Assembly (NCBI RefSeq): GCF_900496995.4
Contig: NC_044012.1
Location: 26,859,606 to 26,923,605, forward strand
DNA length: 64,000 nucleotides
Reading direction: 5' to 3'
DNA from: Aquila chrysaetos chrysaetos
Taxonomy: Eukaryota; Chordata; Aves; Accipitriformes; Accipitridae
Below, piece after piece: positions 50,001 through 63,243 of the stretch. The notes beneath the pieces were generated by a model. The model saw only the letters and a program-made list of their open reading frames with translations, was not told the DNA's origin and made no database searches. Position numbers and translations under genes: made by a program. How positions within the stretch are numbered: the first letter of the stretch is position 1; each line of letters opens with the position of its first letter.

Positions 50001-53000
50001 ATATCTCTGAAATTGGTCACAGAAAATGCAGGAATTGCTTAGTCCCTTAAATTTTCCTTTCTGATTCCCATTTGCCTATGCACAGGGGGTCCTGGTGCAG
50101 TGAGGTTTCACCATTTGGTGAGGGCGGGGGGTGCTGTGAGAGGAAGACAAACCATATGAATGGTTCAGTTGTCCCTGGGTTTTATAGAAACTTATGGTTT
50201 AACTGGGTGGTGAGGTCCTGCACAAGAGCTGGTGGGAAGCCCCCGAAGGAGGTGCTCTGTCCGAGCTGCTGGGGTAACACTAACTGCTCATGAGCACAGA
50301 AACTTGCAGCTACTGCAATACAAGGGGAAATGAGGAAAGTAGCACAAGGAGGCTGGGGATGATGCCAGGGCTTCCTTGCCAAGCTCAGCTTCCCTGTTTG
50401 GTGTTGGGGGGTGTGCATTGCCATAGCTGCCAGCCCAGTGGTCCCTCTCTTTCAGCCTATCCTGCCCAAGCAAGGCTGAGGTGACCCCATCATGGTACCT
50501 TGCCCATGAATCGTGGGTTGGGGTCAACTGCTTTAACTTGTCTGGTTGGCAAATAGAAATCCTCTTGGCTGCTTGCAAAGCTCCCCAGTGCTCCCCTGGC
50601 TCTTGGAGCTAGAGCTCTGATGCACGCTTAACTTCTCTACCTGTTGTTATCTTGTAGGTGCGTGGAGGGCTGCGACAGAAGAATGGGGCACAGAGGACTG
50701 GAATGAAGATGTAGGTACTCACAAAACACCTTTCCTCCATGTGTTTGCTGGCAGGCTGCTGTCCTGTTTGTACACACACAGCTATGAGAGGATCACAAAA
50801 CCCATCCTCTGCAAACTATGGGCGTAGCCCAAGCCAGGCTCCCAATTCTAGGAGCTATGATGAATAAGTAAACATTGCTGTTTCTAAAGTACATGTGTAG
50901 TAGAACTTGTCATAGCAGCCCAAGACAGGAAGGGATCTCCCAGGGCATCGAGTCTGGTCCTCTCATTTCCTGCAACTGCATGATTTAATTTTTCCATAAA
51001 CTGGCCTGACTCCACACAAGATTCTTGCTCTGCTCCTCTGGTGGAATGGCGGTTTGGGAAGGTTTGCCTTTGATCCACACCACATGCCATGGAGGAGGCA
51101 GCAGTGGTTTCGTACATGAGTCATGTGCCTCTGCTGGTCCTTGTGATTTGGATTGAACAGAAACTCTTGGCTTTACCTTCTGACTTGCTCTTTGGCATGT
51201 CTTGTGGCTTTTTGTTCTCTGCCTGGTGTGTCCTTCAGGGGAAATGGATGCTGTTATCACCTGCTTTTAATGCCTGTGTATCAGTTTCTTCTGAAATGGG
51301 CTTCAGTCCCTCTCTGAATCAAGGGAGAACTTCTGTTCTTGCAGATGGGAGCAGGGTTGGGCTTTTTTAGTATTATTGTTAGTTTTGCATGCTCATTTTT
51401 GCTAAGCCTACAGAATGGGCATGAAGGGAGAGCTGCTGCTTTCCAGGCACTGTCTGAAGGAAGCACTCCTGCTGTGTTTGGAGATGCAAGCAGCCTCTCT
51501 ATCTGTTCAGTCAGGTTTCTGCTTGAAGAGAGCCTTTGATAGCCCTTCTTGCCTTCAGTGTGTGTGATATGCTCCCAGGGGTTCCTGATTCTGTTTTTAA
51601 ACTCTTGCAGTTTAGTTGCTGGCAGCTCCTTAGTCTGGAATAAAAGCTGTTCATATTCAGATATATTCTGGGCTAAATCACAGGTGGTCATTAAACCTCC
51701 CCTTCATTCATTTTTGAGCAATGTTATTTTCCCTTCCATAGTTGAAGTAGGTCTGTTGGTCTCTGGTCAGGTCATCCAGGTGAAGCTAGGATCATTGGAA
51801 GCTTAACTATGTGTCTCAAGCTTTTTTCTCTGACTTCTCTAGCAATGCTTGCATGTACCTGTGCAGTGGGTTTTGCAGATCAGTGCTGCATACCATCAAT
51901 TCAGAGCACCTGTCTTAAGACCCTAGCAGCCCTAGTGGATTTGTGGACTATGGGAGATTTGTAGAAGGATTTGGGTTTTTTTTTTCCAATGGTAGGTGAG
52001 GTGATTTGTGTGCTAGCCTGAGAACAAACAAATGAACTAGAAGCTGATTCTGATGGGAGCCAAATGTTAGAGGAGTTTAAGTCCAAACACTTGAATTTCT
52101 TGAATCTTTCTGTGGCTGTTTGTCTCAAACGTTTGTGTGCTTTACTTGGAGTACTGAGGGGCTGTTCTCACTTTTGGATCATTTTTCTCTTTTTTTAATC
52201 TTTCAGCTGTCTGAGACAAAGATCTTCACTGCCTCCAACGTGTCTTCAGTGCCTCTGCCTGCTGAGAATGTGACAATCACAGCTGGACAGAGGTGAGAGC
52301 CCGTGGCAATGCTGTTTACATGGGAAAAGTGGTACACAAGTCCCAGAGCAATTTGCCATCTCAGACTAAATCTTGCCAGCTAGCTAAAATGCAGCAGCTC
52401 TGAATAAGATGAGATGGATTTAAATGGAAAAGTTGAGTTAGGAGTTTCCGGTCCTCATCCTGGATTAGAGTTTTCCTAGGCTCTGCTGCTGGTTCTTCAA
52501 ATTTGGGGGCATTTTGCTGTGTTAAATTAATGGAAGACATGCTTTAAAATAGAAGGCCATGCAGGATCTTGCTTGGTCTGTGTCCTTTTGCAGTTGGTAC
52601 TGGCAGTTGTGAGTTAATGCTCTGCAGATTCATTCAATTTATAAAGTAAAAGCTATAAATTGTGAGGCTGGAGGTAGAATACCACTGGAAATGAGGGGTG
52701 TGACTGATCTCATGTTAACCTCAGTGGGTTATCTTCTTTCTTTATCCAGAATCGATCTTGCAGTCCTGCTAGGAAAGACGCCCTCTTCTATGGAGAATGA
52801 GTCAACAAACCTGGAGTCATCGCAGGCTCCTTCCCTGGCCCAGCCACTGGTGTTCAGCAATTCCAAGCAAAGTGCTATATCCCAGCCTGCCTCTGGTAAC
52901 TCCTTCTCTCACCACAGCATGGTAAGGAAATACCAGTCTCTGCCAGCGTGCGGGTTTTAGCAGGTGTTGGTTTCCCTGACATTCTCTGTCTGCTTTTGGG

Positions 53001-56000
53001 CAATATGGGAAATACAGTTTTGACACCTGCTTGCTTCTTGTGGGTGGCAAAGTCCTCCACTTGGATGATTTGCCAGTCTGCTCTAAATCCAAAGGCATGA
53101 AGTCCATTGCTTAATTAGAAATAACTGGGATAATTCTTCCCCTGTTGCCCTTGTCAGACTTGCAACACTTGCTTCTTTCTTGGTCAGAGGAAGGGAAAAA
53201 CTTGCAGTCCAGGGCTTGCATATTCAACCATTTGAGAAGTGGAACTGGTTGGGAGTTTGGTGTGGGATGAAATGCTGGCATTTACTGATATGTGAAGGAA
53301 GGAGGCACTGAATCTGAATCAGGGATGTGCACAGACCTGGGCAGATGCTTCTTTGTGGAACTTCAGTAAAAGAAATAAAAATTGTGTGTTTAATGGCGAG
53401 ATAGTTCAGGAAAGATTTCAAAACCACCTTAACTGTAAAGCCAGATTCTTCTGATGGTTGTCTTTTTTAGTGCAACTGAATGAATGTGAACAATTTAGTA
53501 CATTTTTAAAGATCCTATCTATTAACTTCTTTTGTAAGCCTCCATGACACTGTAAAATGCCATGGGTTGGGCAACAGATAAGTGTACCTGCACTAACGTG
53601 AGGCTGTGAGAGAAGTATGAGCTCTCCTTGCCAGCAGCGTCTCTCTGCATCTGGAGCTCAAGAGTGTTAAGCTGAGGCACCCAGTGAGAAGCAGCAGGGT
53701 ACAGTGCATTCAGGCTTATGTTAAGAGATGCATCTGTCCTCTGAGCCAAGTTCCAAGCCAAGGGAGATGTTGACTTTGTTATTTCATTGCTGAAATTGCA
53801 GGTGAGCATGCTGGGGAAAGGGTTTGGAGATGTTGGGGAGGCCAAAGGCAGCAGTACTACAGGTTCTCAGTTCCTGGAGCAGTTCAAGACAGCCCAGGCT
53901 CTGGCTCAGCTGGCTGCTCAGCACACCCAGCCTGGTGGGAGCACCACTGCTGCTTCTTGGGACATGGGATCCACTACGCAGACCTCGTCTCTTGTGCAGT
54001 ATGGTAAGGAAAAGCAGCGTGGCTCCCCAAAGGGGAACGTGTTCTCCCAGAACTGCAGAAATGCACCACAAGCAGCGGTGTGAGGGATTCAGTGCAGGGC
54101 CAGATCACAAGTTGTGCTGGAGCAATTAATCGTGTGTGCAAGTTTGTGAGAGTAAAATGTAATAGTGCATGTGAGTCTTCCCTTGTTCCTTTTATACTTA
54201 GAGCTGTTGAATCCATCTGCCTCCTGGTCATTCCAGTCAGCTTCAGGGCCAGGGATCTGGCGTTCCCAAGACCCTTATATTGTGCAGAACTACTTCCTGG
54301 TGTAAAGCCGTGTAACAGAGAAGGGGTCTGAAAGTGGGCACCTCTGGAGAATAGTTCCCGAATACCAACATTTGTCAGTCTTATCACGCTGCTGACCTGA
54401 TGTTATGTTTTAAAGGAATGCGATTCTGGTGACTGTTAAATACCAAGTAGTAACTCTACCTCTGGACTGGCATGAGGGAATAAACAGTGATTAAGAGAGG
54501 CTTCTGCTTTTCAGATGAGATGCTGAGCCCTGCTGTGGTTGAGTACTAGTGCCATTTTTTTCAGCTTGTGTGTTTTATTTCTTGCTATAGGGAAATGGCT
54601 CTGGTTCAAATCTAAGTGGAAGAAAAATCGAGCCCTGTCCTAGCAACAGTCAGTGTTGGCAGCTCCTGATCTTTTCAGACAAGGAGCCACAGAGGAGAGT
54701 CAGAGAGAATAGGAGTTTTTTAATAAGCTGTGGTAAGGCTTAGGCGAAGGAGGAGGGTGGTGCAGTTGTGCAAAGACGTGAGGGTGGGCAGCCCTGAGCA
54801 GCAGTGTTGCTTGGAGGATACCTAGTACTTGCAGGGGAAAGAGCAGGCAATGAAATGCAGCAATGTTGGCAGAGAGGGGGAAGGAAGCAGCATCAGGCCT
54901 GTGCAGGACTCTGACATGCAGTGCCTCCACTCTGAATGTCCGGCCTTCCTTGGAGGATGGAGGACTTCTGCAAGCTTGCTTTGTCCTGTAGAGGTGCTGG
55001 AAGGAGCTGAGGGGAGAAGGGCTTAAAAGGCTCGGTGTTGATGGTGGTGAGAGTGCAAGGCTGGGGTGGAGATGCTGGGGTTCTCTGCTCTCTGATTTTA
55101 ATGGGCTCAGGAGGAGTCATAGTGGGAAATTACTTTATTTTTCTTGATGCTGAGAAGTGTCAGAACTTGATTTAGTTTTAAGGAAACAAATCCTGCTAAC
55201 TCAACTCTGTCTCTCCTGGTAGATCTCAAGAACCCAACAGACTCTTCTGTTCATAGTCCCTTCACCAAGCGTCAGGCCTTCACATCGACTTCAACCATGA
55301 TAGAAGTGTTCATGCAGGAGAAACAACCTGTGGTGACTGCCTCCACAACCGTGCCGGCACCCCCTTCCTCACCGCTGCCCAGCAAAACCAATCCTGTTCC
55401 CCAGATGTCCCCAGGGTCCTCGGACAACCAGTCCTCCAGTCCCCAGCCAGCACAGCAGAAGCTGAAGCAGCAAAAGAAAAAAGCATCGTTAACATCAAAG
55501 GTGCGGATCGATGGTGGGGAAGGAGGCATTGTATTGTGTTAGAGCTGCAGAAAAATCCATTTGGGCTGGTGAGGGAAGGGCTGGGCTTGGCCTTCCTGCT
55601 CTTAGCATTGGGTGTTTGGGGGGGTGACAGAAAAGCTTGCCTGCGTGGGTTGAACAGTGTAATTCAGAGGATGGAAGCCTGTAACTACTATCATGTGCTG
55701 AGAAATGTGGATACTAAAGTCACTTTCTGTGCTGATCCCAGGGAGTGGTTGACCCTTTCTGTTGTTCCTCCCTTGCAGATTCCTGCGCTTGCGGTGGAAA
55801 TGCCTGGCTCAGCAGATATCTCAGGGCTAAACCTGCAGTTTGGGGCATTACAGTTTGGTTCGGAGCCTGTTCTTGCGGAGTATGAATCGACGCCCACAAC
55901 AAGCACCACCGTTAGCCAATCTCAAAGCAGCCTGTACACCAGCACGGCTAGGTGAGGACCAGGTGTGAGGAAGGGAACAGTTAATCCAAGCAGGTAGCTT

Positions 56001-59000
56001 TGGAAGGTAGCTGGTCCTGTGGACTTTAGTTATCCTGCATACTAGTAGACCCTTTCTGACTGTGCCATGGTCACAAAGGGGGGACAATGTATGCAATAGC
56101 AAAGTGTAAGTTGCCAGCAGACTCATTCAGGCAGCTCTATGACTGACTGGGCCTGTGGTACTCATACAGAAACCATACGTTTCCTGCTGCTGTTTAAACT
56201 GTTGCTGGAATCACAGGAGGGGAATCCCCAGTGCAACTGTCTCTTGTCCTTGGTGAACAGATTCTGTGTGCTTTGTCCTGCTTTTTGCCTGGCAAACTGG
56301 GATGCGGTGGAGTAGGTGTATCTACGGTCATGATGCCTTGCCAAAGTGAAGTGTTTTTGTCTTCTGTCGGGCTGACCCTTAGTATCTGGCCAGTCCCTTG
56401 AGTGCTGGGACCTGAGCAGTGGCAGCTCATGAAATGTCACCTAGAACACAGTAGTGTGTTAGGCAAGGCTGCGGCTAGGTGCCAGCATCCTCCTGTGGTT
56501 GGGCTAGCCCTTGTCCGGGTATGTTTCTCTGCTTGGTTTGCTTGGCTGCTTTGTGTGGTGCCTTTATGCTGATGCTTGGGGCTCTTTATTTTGAAGATTT
56601 GAAACAAAGAGCCTACAGTCTGGGTCAGCAGCTTAGAGCAGGGCTGTTTTGGAGGAAAACGTAAACTCCTTTTTTTCCCCCCCCCCCCTTTGTAGTGAAT
56701 CTTCATCCACAATTTCGTCCAATCAAAGCCAGGAGTCTGGTTACCAGAGCGGCACAATACAGACAGCAACGTTTACCTCCCAGAACAGCGCTCAGGGACC
56801 ACTGTATGAACAGAGATCCACCCAGACGAGGCGATACCCAAATTCAATCTCCTCCTCGCCCCAGAAAGATCTGACCCAGGCCAAGGTAGGGAAATAGCTT
56901 TGCTCACCCTTTGTGCTGAGTAAGCATAGCATGTGAAGCACTGTCTCGGGGGAAGCTAAGTGGTTTATCAAGTGTTTCTGTGATCCTCCAGCCTCACCAT
57001 GTGGCTTGCGGACTCTCAAGAGAGCTTTCTTCTCGCTGCTACCAGAGTCCTTAGGTCCATTACTTACCTGGGGCTGGGCCAGTGGGGTTAACAGCAGTTA
57101 AGTTGATTGTAGGCTGTGTCATGTCATGCATAATTACCTTGCTGCAGAGTGGCATTCAGGCTAAGGATTTAGTTTTGTCTTAAGGATTCAATTCTTGCAT
57201 GTTGCACACAAGTTCAGTAACATCAATTTTGGCTAACGAACTTGGGTTGAAGATGTTGAGCCAGTCTAACTACCAGCACCAGAGAAACTTCTTGCCCTGC
57301 TTTCTCAAATATGTGCTTGGGGGTCATGCTGGCATGGGGCTAGTCGAGCTTGGGACTGACCCTGACACAGTCTGGTGATACGTGTTGGTAGCATGCCTTT
57401 TTTTCACAACTGAGGAGGGAGTGTGGGAGGGGGCTGACACTAGATCTGGCTCTGGAAACGAGCAGCTGCAATGGCCAGTACTCTTTTTCTCTTCTTCCTC
57501 AGAATGGTTTCAGTTCTGTACAACCCACGCCATTACAAACCACACAGGCCGTTGAAGGTAAGAGTCTGTCAGTGCAGTGGGTGTCCTGAGTCCCTTGTAC
57601 TGCTCGTATTCTTTGCTTTGGATGAAAAGCTTTATCTGCGCTAGAAGAAAGTCCTTTCCCTGCTGGGCTAATTGCTGCCACTCAGATTATTTGCTTGCCT
57701 TGAAATGTTCAGCTTTCTGCTGATGGATACATGAGATCCTTGATGAGTCACTCCCTGATGACAGTAATTTACTCTGATTTGTTTGTGAAAGGCACCTCAT
57801 CTGTAGGTCTTGAACCTCTTTGCAGAGCTGATAGTGGTGTTGGGGTAAAGTCAGACATAGAACACAACCACGCTGTCACAAGCGTGTAACTGGTTGGCAG
57901 CAGTGAGGGAAGCCCCAGATCTCCTTGCTCCTCTATCTGAGCCTTTGTTGATCCTCACCACTGAATTGCCCTCCAGGAGCTTCTAGTAGCTGCCCCTAAC
58001 CCAAAGCTTTTGTTCACAGGTGCTACAGGCCCCGCAGTGAAATCTGATTCCCCCTCTGCTCCCAGTATCGCGCCTCTCAATGATGGGGTATCTGCCTCGT
58101 CCTTGCTGACGACAGCCAGCCAACACTCGACAGCTCTGAGCAGCCTGAGCCACAGTGAGGAACTCCCTAGTACAACCACCACCCAACTCAGCAGGTGAGC
58201 AAGCGTGGTGGATGGATTTCTAGAGAAGCAGAACTAGAAGCAGGGATCTATAGTAGACATCAAAGTCTGTCTCATGCAGTGGGGAAGACTGAGATGACTC
58301 ATCCCATCTGAGCAGATGGGGAATGGGAACTGCCCTGGTGCTACCAGTGGTGGCTCTCGCATCTTGGTTTGACAACCTTTTATTCCTCCTTCCGCAGTAC
58401 ATTACCCACCCAGCAGAACAGTCTGTCCTCATCCACATCCTCTGGGCGAACGTCAACCTCAACTCTTCTGGTGAGTCTAGGTGTGCTCTAGCACTTCTGC
58501 AGCAGAATAAATCTCCCTGCTGCAAATGCAGTGTTCAGCCCTGCTTCTTCCAGCAGACAGACGTGTTGGGACACAGCTGCGCAAGAGGCTTGGAAGCATT
58601 AGGGGTTGGCTGCTATCAGGACTTTGGACTTAAGCCAGATGCAAAGCAGGTTTCTTTGTAGCCTGCAGCAGCTGAATTCGTTGCAGGCTCTTGGGAACGG
58701 CCGGGTGCAGACAGAGCAGTGCAATAATTTACATAGACAGTGTCCTGCAATATTTCTGCACTCAATTACATCCGCCTGGTCCCCTAACTCTCTTCCCTTC
58801 CTTCCTTAGCACACAAGTGTGGAGAGTGAAGCAAGCCTCCATTCTTCTGCTAGCACTTTCTCCACCTCCTCCAGCACAGTGTCAGCTGCCCCACCGGTCG
58901 TAAGTGCTTCATCCAGTCTCAGCAGTGTCAGCAGCCTGGGCCTCAGCCTCAGTAGTAACTCCACGGTGACAGCCTCAACTCGCAGCTCTGTTGCAACAAC

Positions 59001-62000
59001 ATCAGGTACTTTCCTGGGTACTGCTAAACAGGAGGAGGGTGTGGGGGCTAAGAGAGACAGCTCCTGCTGTTTGCTTCACTGTGGATCTTTTGCTTTCTTT
59101 TCCTTTTTCAGGAAAAGCCCCTCCCAATCTCCCTCCTGGAGTCCCACCGTTGTTGCCTAATCCATACATCATGGCTCCAGGCTTGCTACATGCCTATCCG
59201 GTGAGTGGGATGACTGGCTCTTTGCAGTCATGTTATGCCACTAGATCACTCCTAGCTCTGTCTTCAGCTAGCAAGGAGGAAGATAGTATAGTAGAGAAAC
59301 CAAAAACCGTAACATCGGCTCAGTAGGACTGCCTTGGATGGGAAGAATTTGGACCTGCTATTTTCCATAAAACAGTAGCAGAGGAAATCCATGTGCCCGT
59401 GGGGGTAAATGTCTGTAATTCTGGTCACCCCAGAGCAGATCCTGTCTGCCTGTTCTCTACAGCTTCCCCAGCCTTTGGGGAGCAGCAGCCCTTGGTCAGA
59501 GCGCAGCTCATGGAAGTGTGGAGCTGTATTAGCAACATTGTATGACAAAGGCCAGTCAGAACAAGGGTGGCTACTGCTACAAAGTCTAGGGGTGTGTCAC
59601 AGCCCTCTTCTGAAGGTGAGGACAGATTTCAGTGTTGGAATAATTTCTGGAGGAAAATTGTCAAGTGCATTTGTAGTCTGGAGCAGCAGTGCTACACGTT
59701 GGTGCTCAGTCTTCATTTGAGCAACTCATAAACACTGCTGGCAGTGTCAGTCTTACAGTAGTGAATGCTGGTTGCCTGTACCTAGGTAATTGTGTAGCCT
59801 CTGATTGTCTGCTTCTGGCTTTCTCTCACATTTATCTAAATGTTTAATCTAAAATTAGGTAAGTGTCTTTACCTAGTCTGTGTCCCTAACATCATCTCCT
59901 GCTCTTTTTCTAGCCACAGGTGTATGGATACGATGACTTGCAAATGCTCCAGACGAGATTCCCTTTGGTGAGTACTGAAGACTGACATGGACCCACCACA
60001 TCCGTTGATCTAACAGCTCGCTGTTGCTGCGTGCTTTGGGTGTACAGACAGGTCAGGCTGTGAGGTAGTCCTGAAGAGCTGGCAAAACAGGGTGCTAAAT
60101 GGGTGCACCTCTCTGTGGCAGTAGTGAGGTGTTAATCAGTTGCTCCTTTGCACTAGGGGAGTTAGGAGCACTAGTTATTCAGACAGCAGTATCAATGGTG
60201 GGGCTAGGGAATGTGAGAGCTACAGCAGGCAGAGCTGTTTTGCCTGACAGTGGTGTGATGAGCTGCTGTAGATATTTGCCTCTGATCCTTGAAAGAGGCA
60301 GTGACTAAATACTTTCATGAGAATGGGTTTTATTTAGCAATACGACGTGTCCCTTGTGAAGTGGAGGGGAAGGTCCAGGCAGTTTAAGGACTGCATACCA
60401 GTAGACCTTATCTGGTTCTTCTAATAGCCAGATGAGGGGGATGGTGCATGCTACAAAAACCTGGGATTGCTGTAGGCTGTGATCAGCCTCGATGTGGCTG
60501 ATTGAACTGCAATGCTCCCAACATATCCAGCAGCTGCAGTCCAGAAATTCTTCTTTTCCAAAAGATACTGCTTTGCATCTTTGGACAGAGCTCATAAAAC
60601 TTCTTCTCCTTTTGTTTTTATTCTTCAGGATTACTACAGCATCCCATTCCCTACACCCACCACCCCGCTGACTGGAAGAGATGGCAGCCTGAGCAGCAAT
60701 CCGTACTCTGGTAGGGAAAAAGACTGGTCTGATTGTATATCCCATCAGGTTGTTCATGCTGCTTCTTACTAGTTTCCTGTGCCGTTGTCCGCTGGAGGTA
60801 TGTCTGCACCAGCCTCCTGCACTGGCTTTGGTCTAGAGCACGTTTCAGCAGCTAAATTCTTGACGTCTTTTTGATCATCTGGTCATGTCAAGGCATATTA
60901 CCAGGAAGATGTGGACAAGTAGGAGTTAATGCGGCAGTTGGAAAGGGAGTGAGGAAGGGCTGCAGTAATCTGTGGGGTGTAAAACTGGGAAACTGCTTTT
61001 CAGGTCATGGTGAGGCAGGGGTTAAGCAGTGCTTCTCAAGCCCGTAGAGTAAAAATGCAAACACAAAATCTGGAGAAATTAAGGGCTTTTTTTAATCTAT
61101 GCGACAGTCTCATGGAGGAAGAAAACAGGGTGTTTAGGACCTGTCAAAATCAAACCAAATGCTCAGTGGGTGGCTGATCTCTCAGTGACCTTGGTAGGTG
61201 CACTTAATCACACTGCTGATTTGCAGTGGGCAGTAGTTGTGCTGAGCTTTCATGTGCTTTAGGAATTGTTGCACTTTGTGGATCGCTCTTTTTCCAGCAC
61301 CACTTCTCCCCTGCTACAGCAGGAGCTTTTTTGTGCGGAAGTGTTTTTGCCTGGCATGCTGAGCCTGAAATCCCAAGCTTAGAGTGCGGCACTGCTGTGT
61401 GCATAGTTTGCCAAGTTAACATCGGTGATAATTGTTTGCGGCTATCCTGGACTCACTTGTGAGCTGGGGCAGCACTGTGAAATTCACTGGCTTACTGTGT
61501 GAGCTCTGAATAGGGAGCCTGTTTGCATGGAAGAGCAAAGCAGGTGCTCATAAGGAGCAGCAAAGGGAGCTTCCCCGAACCTTGCAGCCAAGCCCTTGCA
61601 CAGTGCCCAGACTGGGAAGAGAGGAGGCAATATTTCTGAGTACTCTCTGCAGGCTGGTGGGCCTCTGCAGCAGTGTTTGATTTGGTGCTGCCAGCAAGAG
61701 AGAGGGACGTGTGTGAGCCCTGCTGTAAAAAGGGGCCATTCACACATCCTCAACTGGAAGAGATTTGACTCTCCTCTTCAATGAGGAGCTGTTTGCTGGT
61801 AGGACAGGGCCCCCAGGCTGCTGCCCTGGGCTCAGGTCTGGCGCTGGAGAGAGTTGTGTTCAGGCCTGCTGCTGATGCATGGAGGGAGCTTGGGGAGAGC
61901 TCTATCATCTGGGCTCTGTTGCTGTGAAGGCAGCCAGTGGCATGTTTATTCAGTGCCAGATCGAAGGCTGACATCAGGTAGTGCAGCACTGTAGCTTAGC

Positions 62001-63243
62001 TGCTGGGGGTTTCCCTTCCCCTCTGAAGTCCTCCTCTCAGGGATGAGAAGAGCAATTAACTGCTTAGTCTTATCAGTGTTCAAGGGTCTGAGGGCTTGTG
62101 AGGGCTGTAGTTCTTAGTAGCTGTAGTAGGGGCGTTGGTCAAGTCACTGTTGATCAAAAGGCTGGGTCACCTTTGGGCTGAGCTAGAACATGCCAGGATT
62201 TGACACTTATGTTCTTCAGTCTCCTTTCATCTCCTGTATTCCAGGTGACTTAACAAAATTTGGCCGAGGTGATGCCTCTTCCCCTGCTCCTGCAACGACT
62301 TTGGCCCAGCCTCAGCAGAGCCAGACCCAGACTCACCACACCACGCAGCAGACGTTCCTGAACCCAGCGCTGCCTCCTGGCTACAGTTACACCAGTCTGC
62401 CGTACTACACAGGGGTACCAGGGCTCCCCAGCACCTTCCAATACGGGCCCGCCGTGTTCCCTGTGAGTTTCCCAGAGGCAGGGCATGGGATTCGGGCAGG
62501 AGGGTGTCCTGGTTTCAGTTGGGATAGAGTTAATTGTCTTCCTAGTAGCTGGTACAGTGCTATGTTTTGAGTTCAGTATGTGAAGAATGTTGATAACACT
62601 GATGTTTTCAGTTGTTGCTCAGTAGCGTTTAGTCTAAAGTCAAGGATTTTTCAGCTTCTCAATCCCAGCCAGCGAGAAAGCTGGAGGGGCGCAAGAAGTT
62701 GGCACAGGACACAGCCAGGGCAGCTGACCCAAACTGGCCAACAGGGTATTCCATACCATGTGACGTCACATCTAGTATATAAACCGGGGAGAGTGGGGGC
62801 GGGGAATCGCCGCTCGGGGACTAACTGGGTGTTGATCGGCGGGTGGTGAGCAATTGCACTGCGCATCATTTGTACATTCCAATCCCTTTATTATTACTGT
62901 TGTCATTTTATTAGTGTTATCATTATCATTATTAGTTTCTTCTTTTTTGTTCTATTAAACCGTTCTTATCTCAACCAACGAGTTTTACTTCTCTTCCCGA
63001 TTTTCTCCCCCATCCCACTGGGTGGGGGGGGGAGTGAGTGAGCAGCTGTGTGGTGCTTAGTTGCTGGCTGGGGTTAAACCACGACAGAGGGCAAGGCAGC
63101 AAAGCCTCTCCTCACTCTGCTTCTCTCCTTTCTGTAGGTTGCTCCTACCTCTTCCAAGCAGCATGGTGTGAACGTCAGTGTCAACGCATCAGCAACCCCT
63201 TTTCAGCAGCCCAGCGGCTATGGCTCTCACGGATACAGCACTG
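39896..63243 (+). CDS. UBAP2L: UBAP2L, ubiquitin-associated protein 2-like (3' end outside window)
   Basis: An RNA-binding cytoplasmic protein that helps seed stress granules with G3BP1. Coding exons: 39896-39985, 40565-40642, 41043-41153, 43674-43842, 44169-44264, 45001-45046, 45324-45436, (47077-47136), 50658-50710, 52207-52292, 52750-52921, 53802-54003, 55223-55500, 55779-55951, 56696-56885, 57503-57557, 58020-58194, 58398-58470, 58810-59005, 59112-59200, 59914-59967, 60629-60710, 62245-62462, 63138-63243. All phases agree, giving about 968 residues (988 with the cassette). The start MMTSVGTNRARGNWEQ is as in human. A UBA domain (about residues 40-92) holds DADFEEKVKQLIDITGK and NRAINVLLEG. 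RGG repeats (about 125-190) follow. A DUF3697 segment has SGLNLQFGALQFGSEP, whose FG pair is the G3BP1-binding site. The rest is Ser/Thr/Gln-rich and probably disordered. The remaining C-terminal exons lie to the right. Confidence 0.97.
47027..47065. repeat. T39 homopolymer ahead of the UBAP2L cassette exon
   Basis: Thirty-nine T, 11 bases before the cassette-exon start. It serves as an extreme polypyrimidine tract for that acceptor (GTTTGTTTCAG). Its length is likely to vary between birds. Confidence 0.95.
47077..47136 (+). CDS. UBAP2L: UBAP2L alternative cassette exon
   Basis: A 60-base exon in the 5.2-kb intron between 45436 and 50658. It adds 20 residues in frame: LDFIGGEGSNYPRKFDTAPG with the preceding serine codon changed to arginine (GTS-AW becomes GTR-LDF...APG-AW). 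I recall human isoforms carrying the same insert with minor differences. The donor GTACGA is weak, which suits regulated inclusion. Confidence 0.88.
62505..63086 (+). mobile_element. Solo LTR of an avian endogenous retrovirus
   Basis: The element starts TGTCCTGGTTTCAG, ends TTAAACCACGACA, and is flanked by a perfect 5-base target duplication GAGGG (62500-62504 and 63087-63091). Promoter and end signals run left to right: CRE palindrome TGACGTCA at 62761-62768, TATATAAA at 62776-62783, ATTAAA at 62954-62959. It is 582 bases long with no coding sequence, so it is a solo LTR left by recombination. It lies in the UBAP2L intron 62463-63137, in the sense direction. I recall this LTR type as widespread in birds but do not assign a family name. 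Confidence 0.93.

Noticed and set aside
50890-51010. Possible CR1 LINE fragment (GGAAGGGATCTCCCAGGGCA region)
   Set aside because: A short resemblance to CR1-like 3' sequence from memory only; no terminal repeat units were seen, so it is not annotated.
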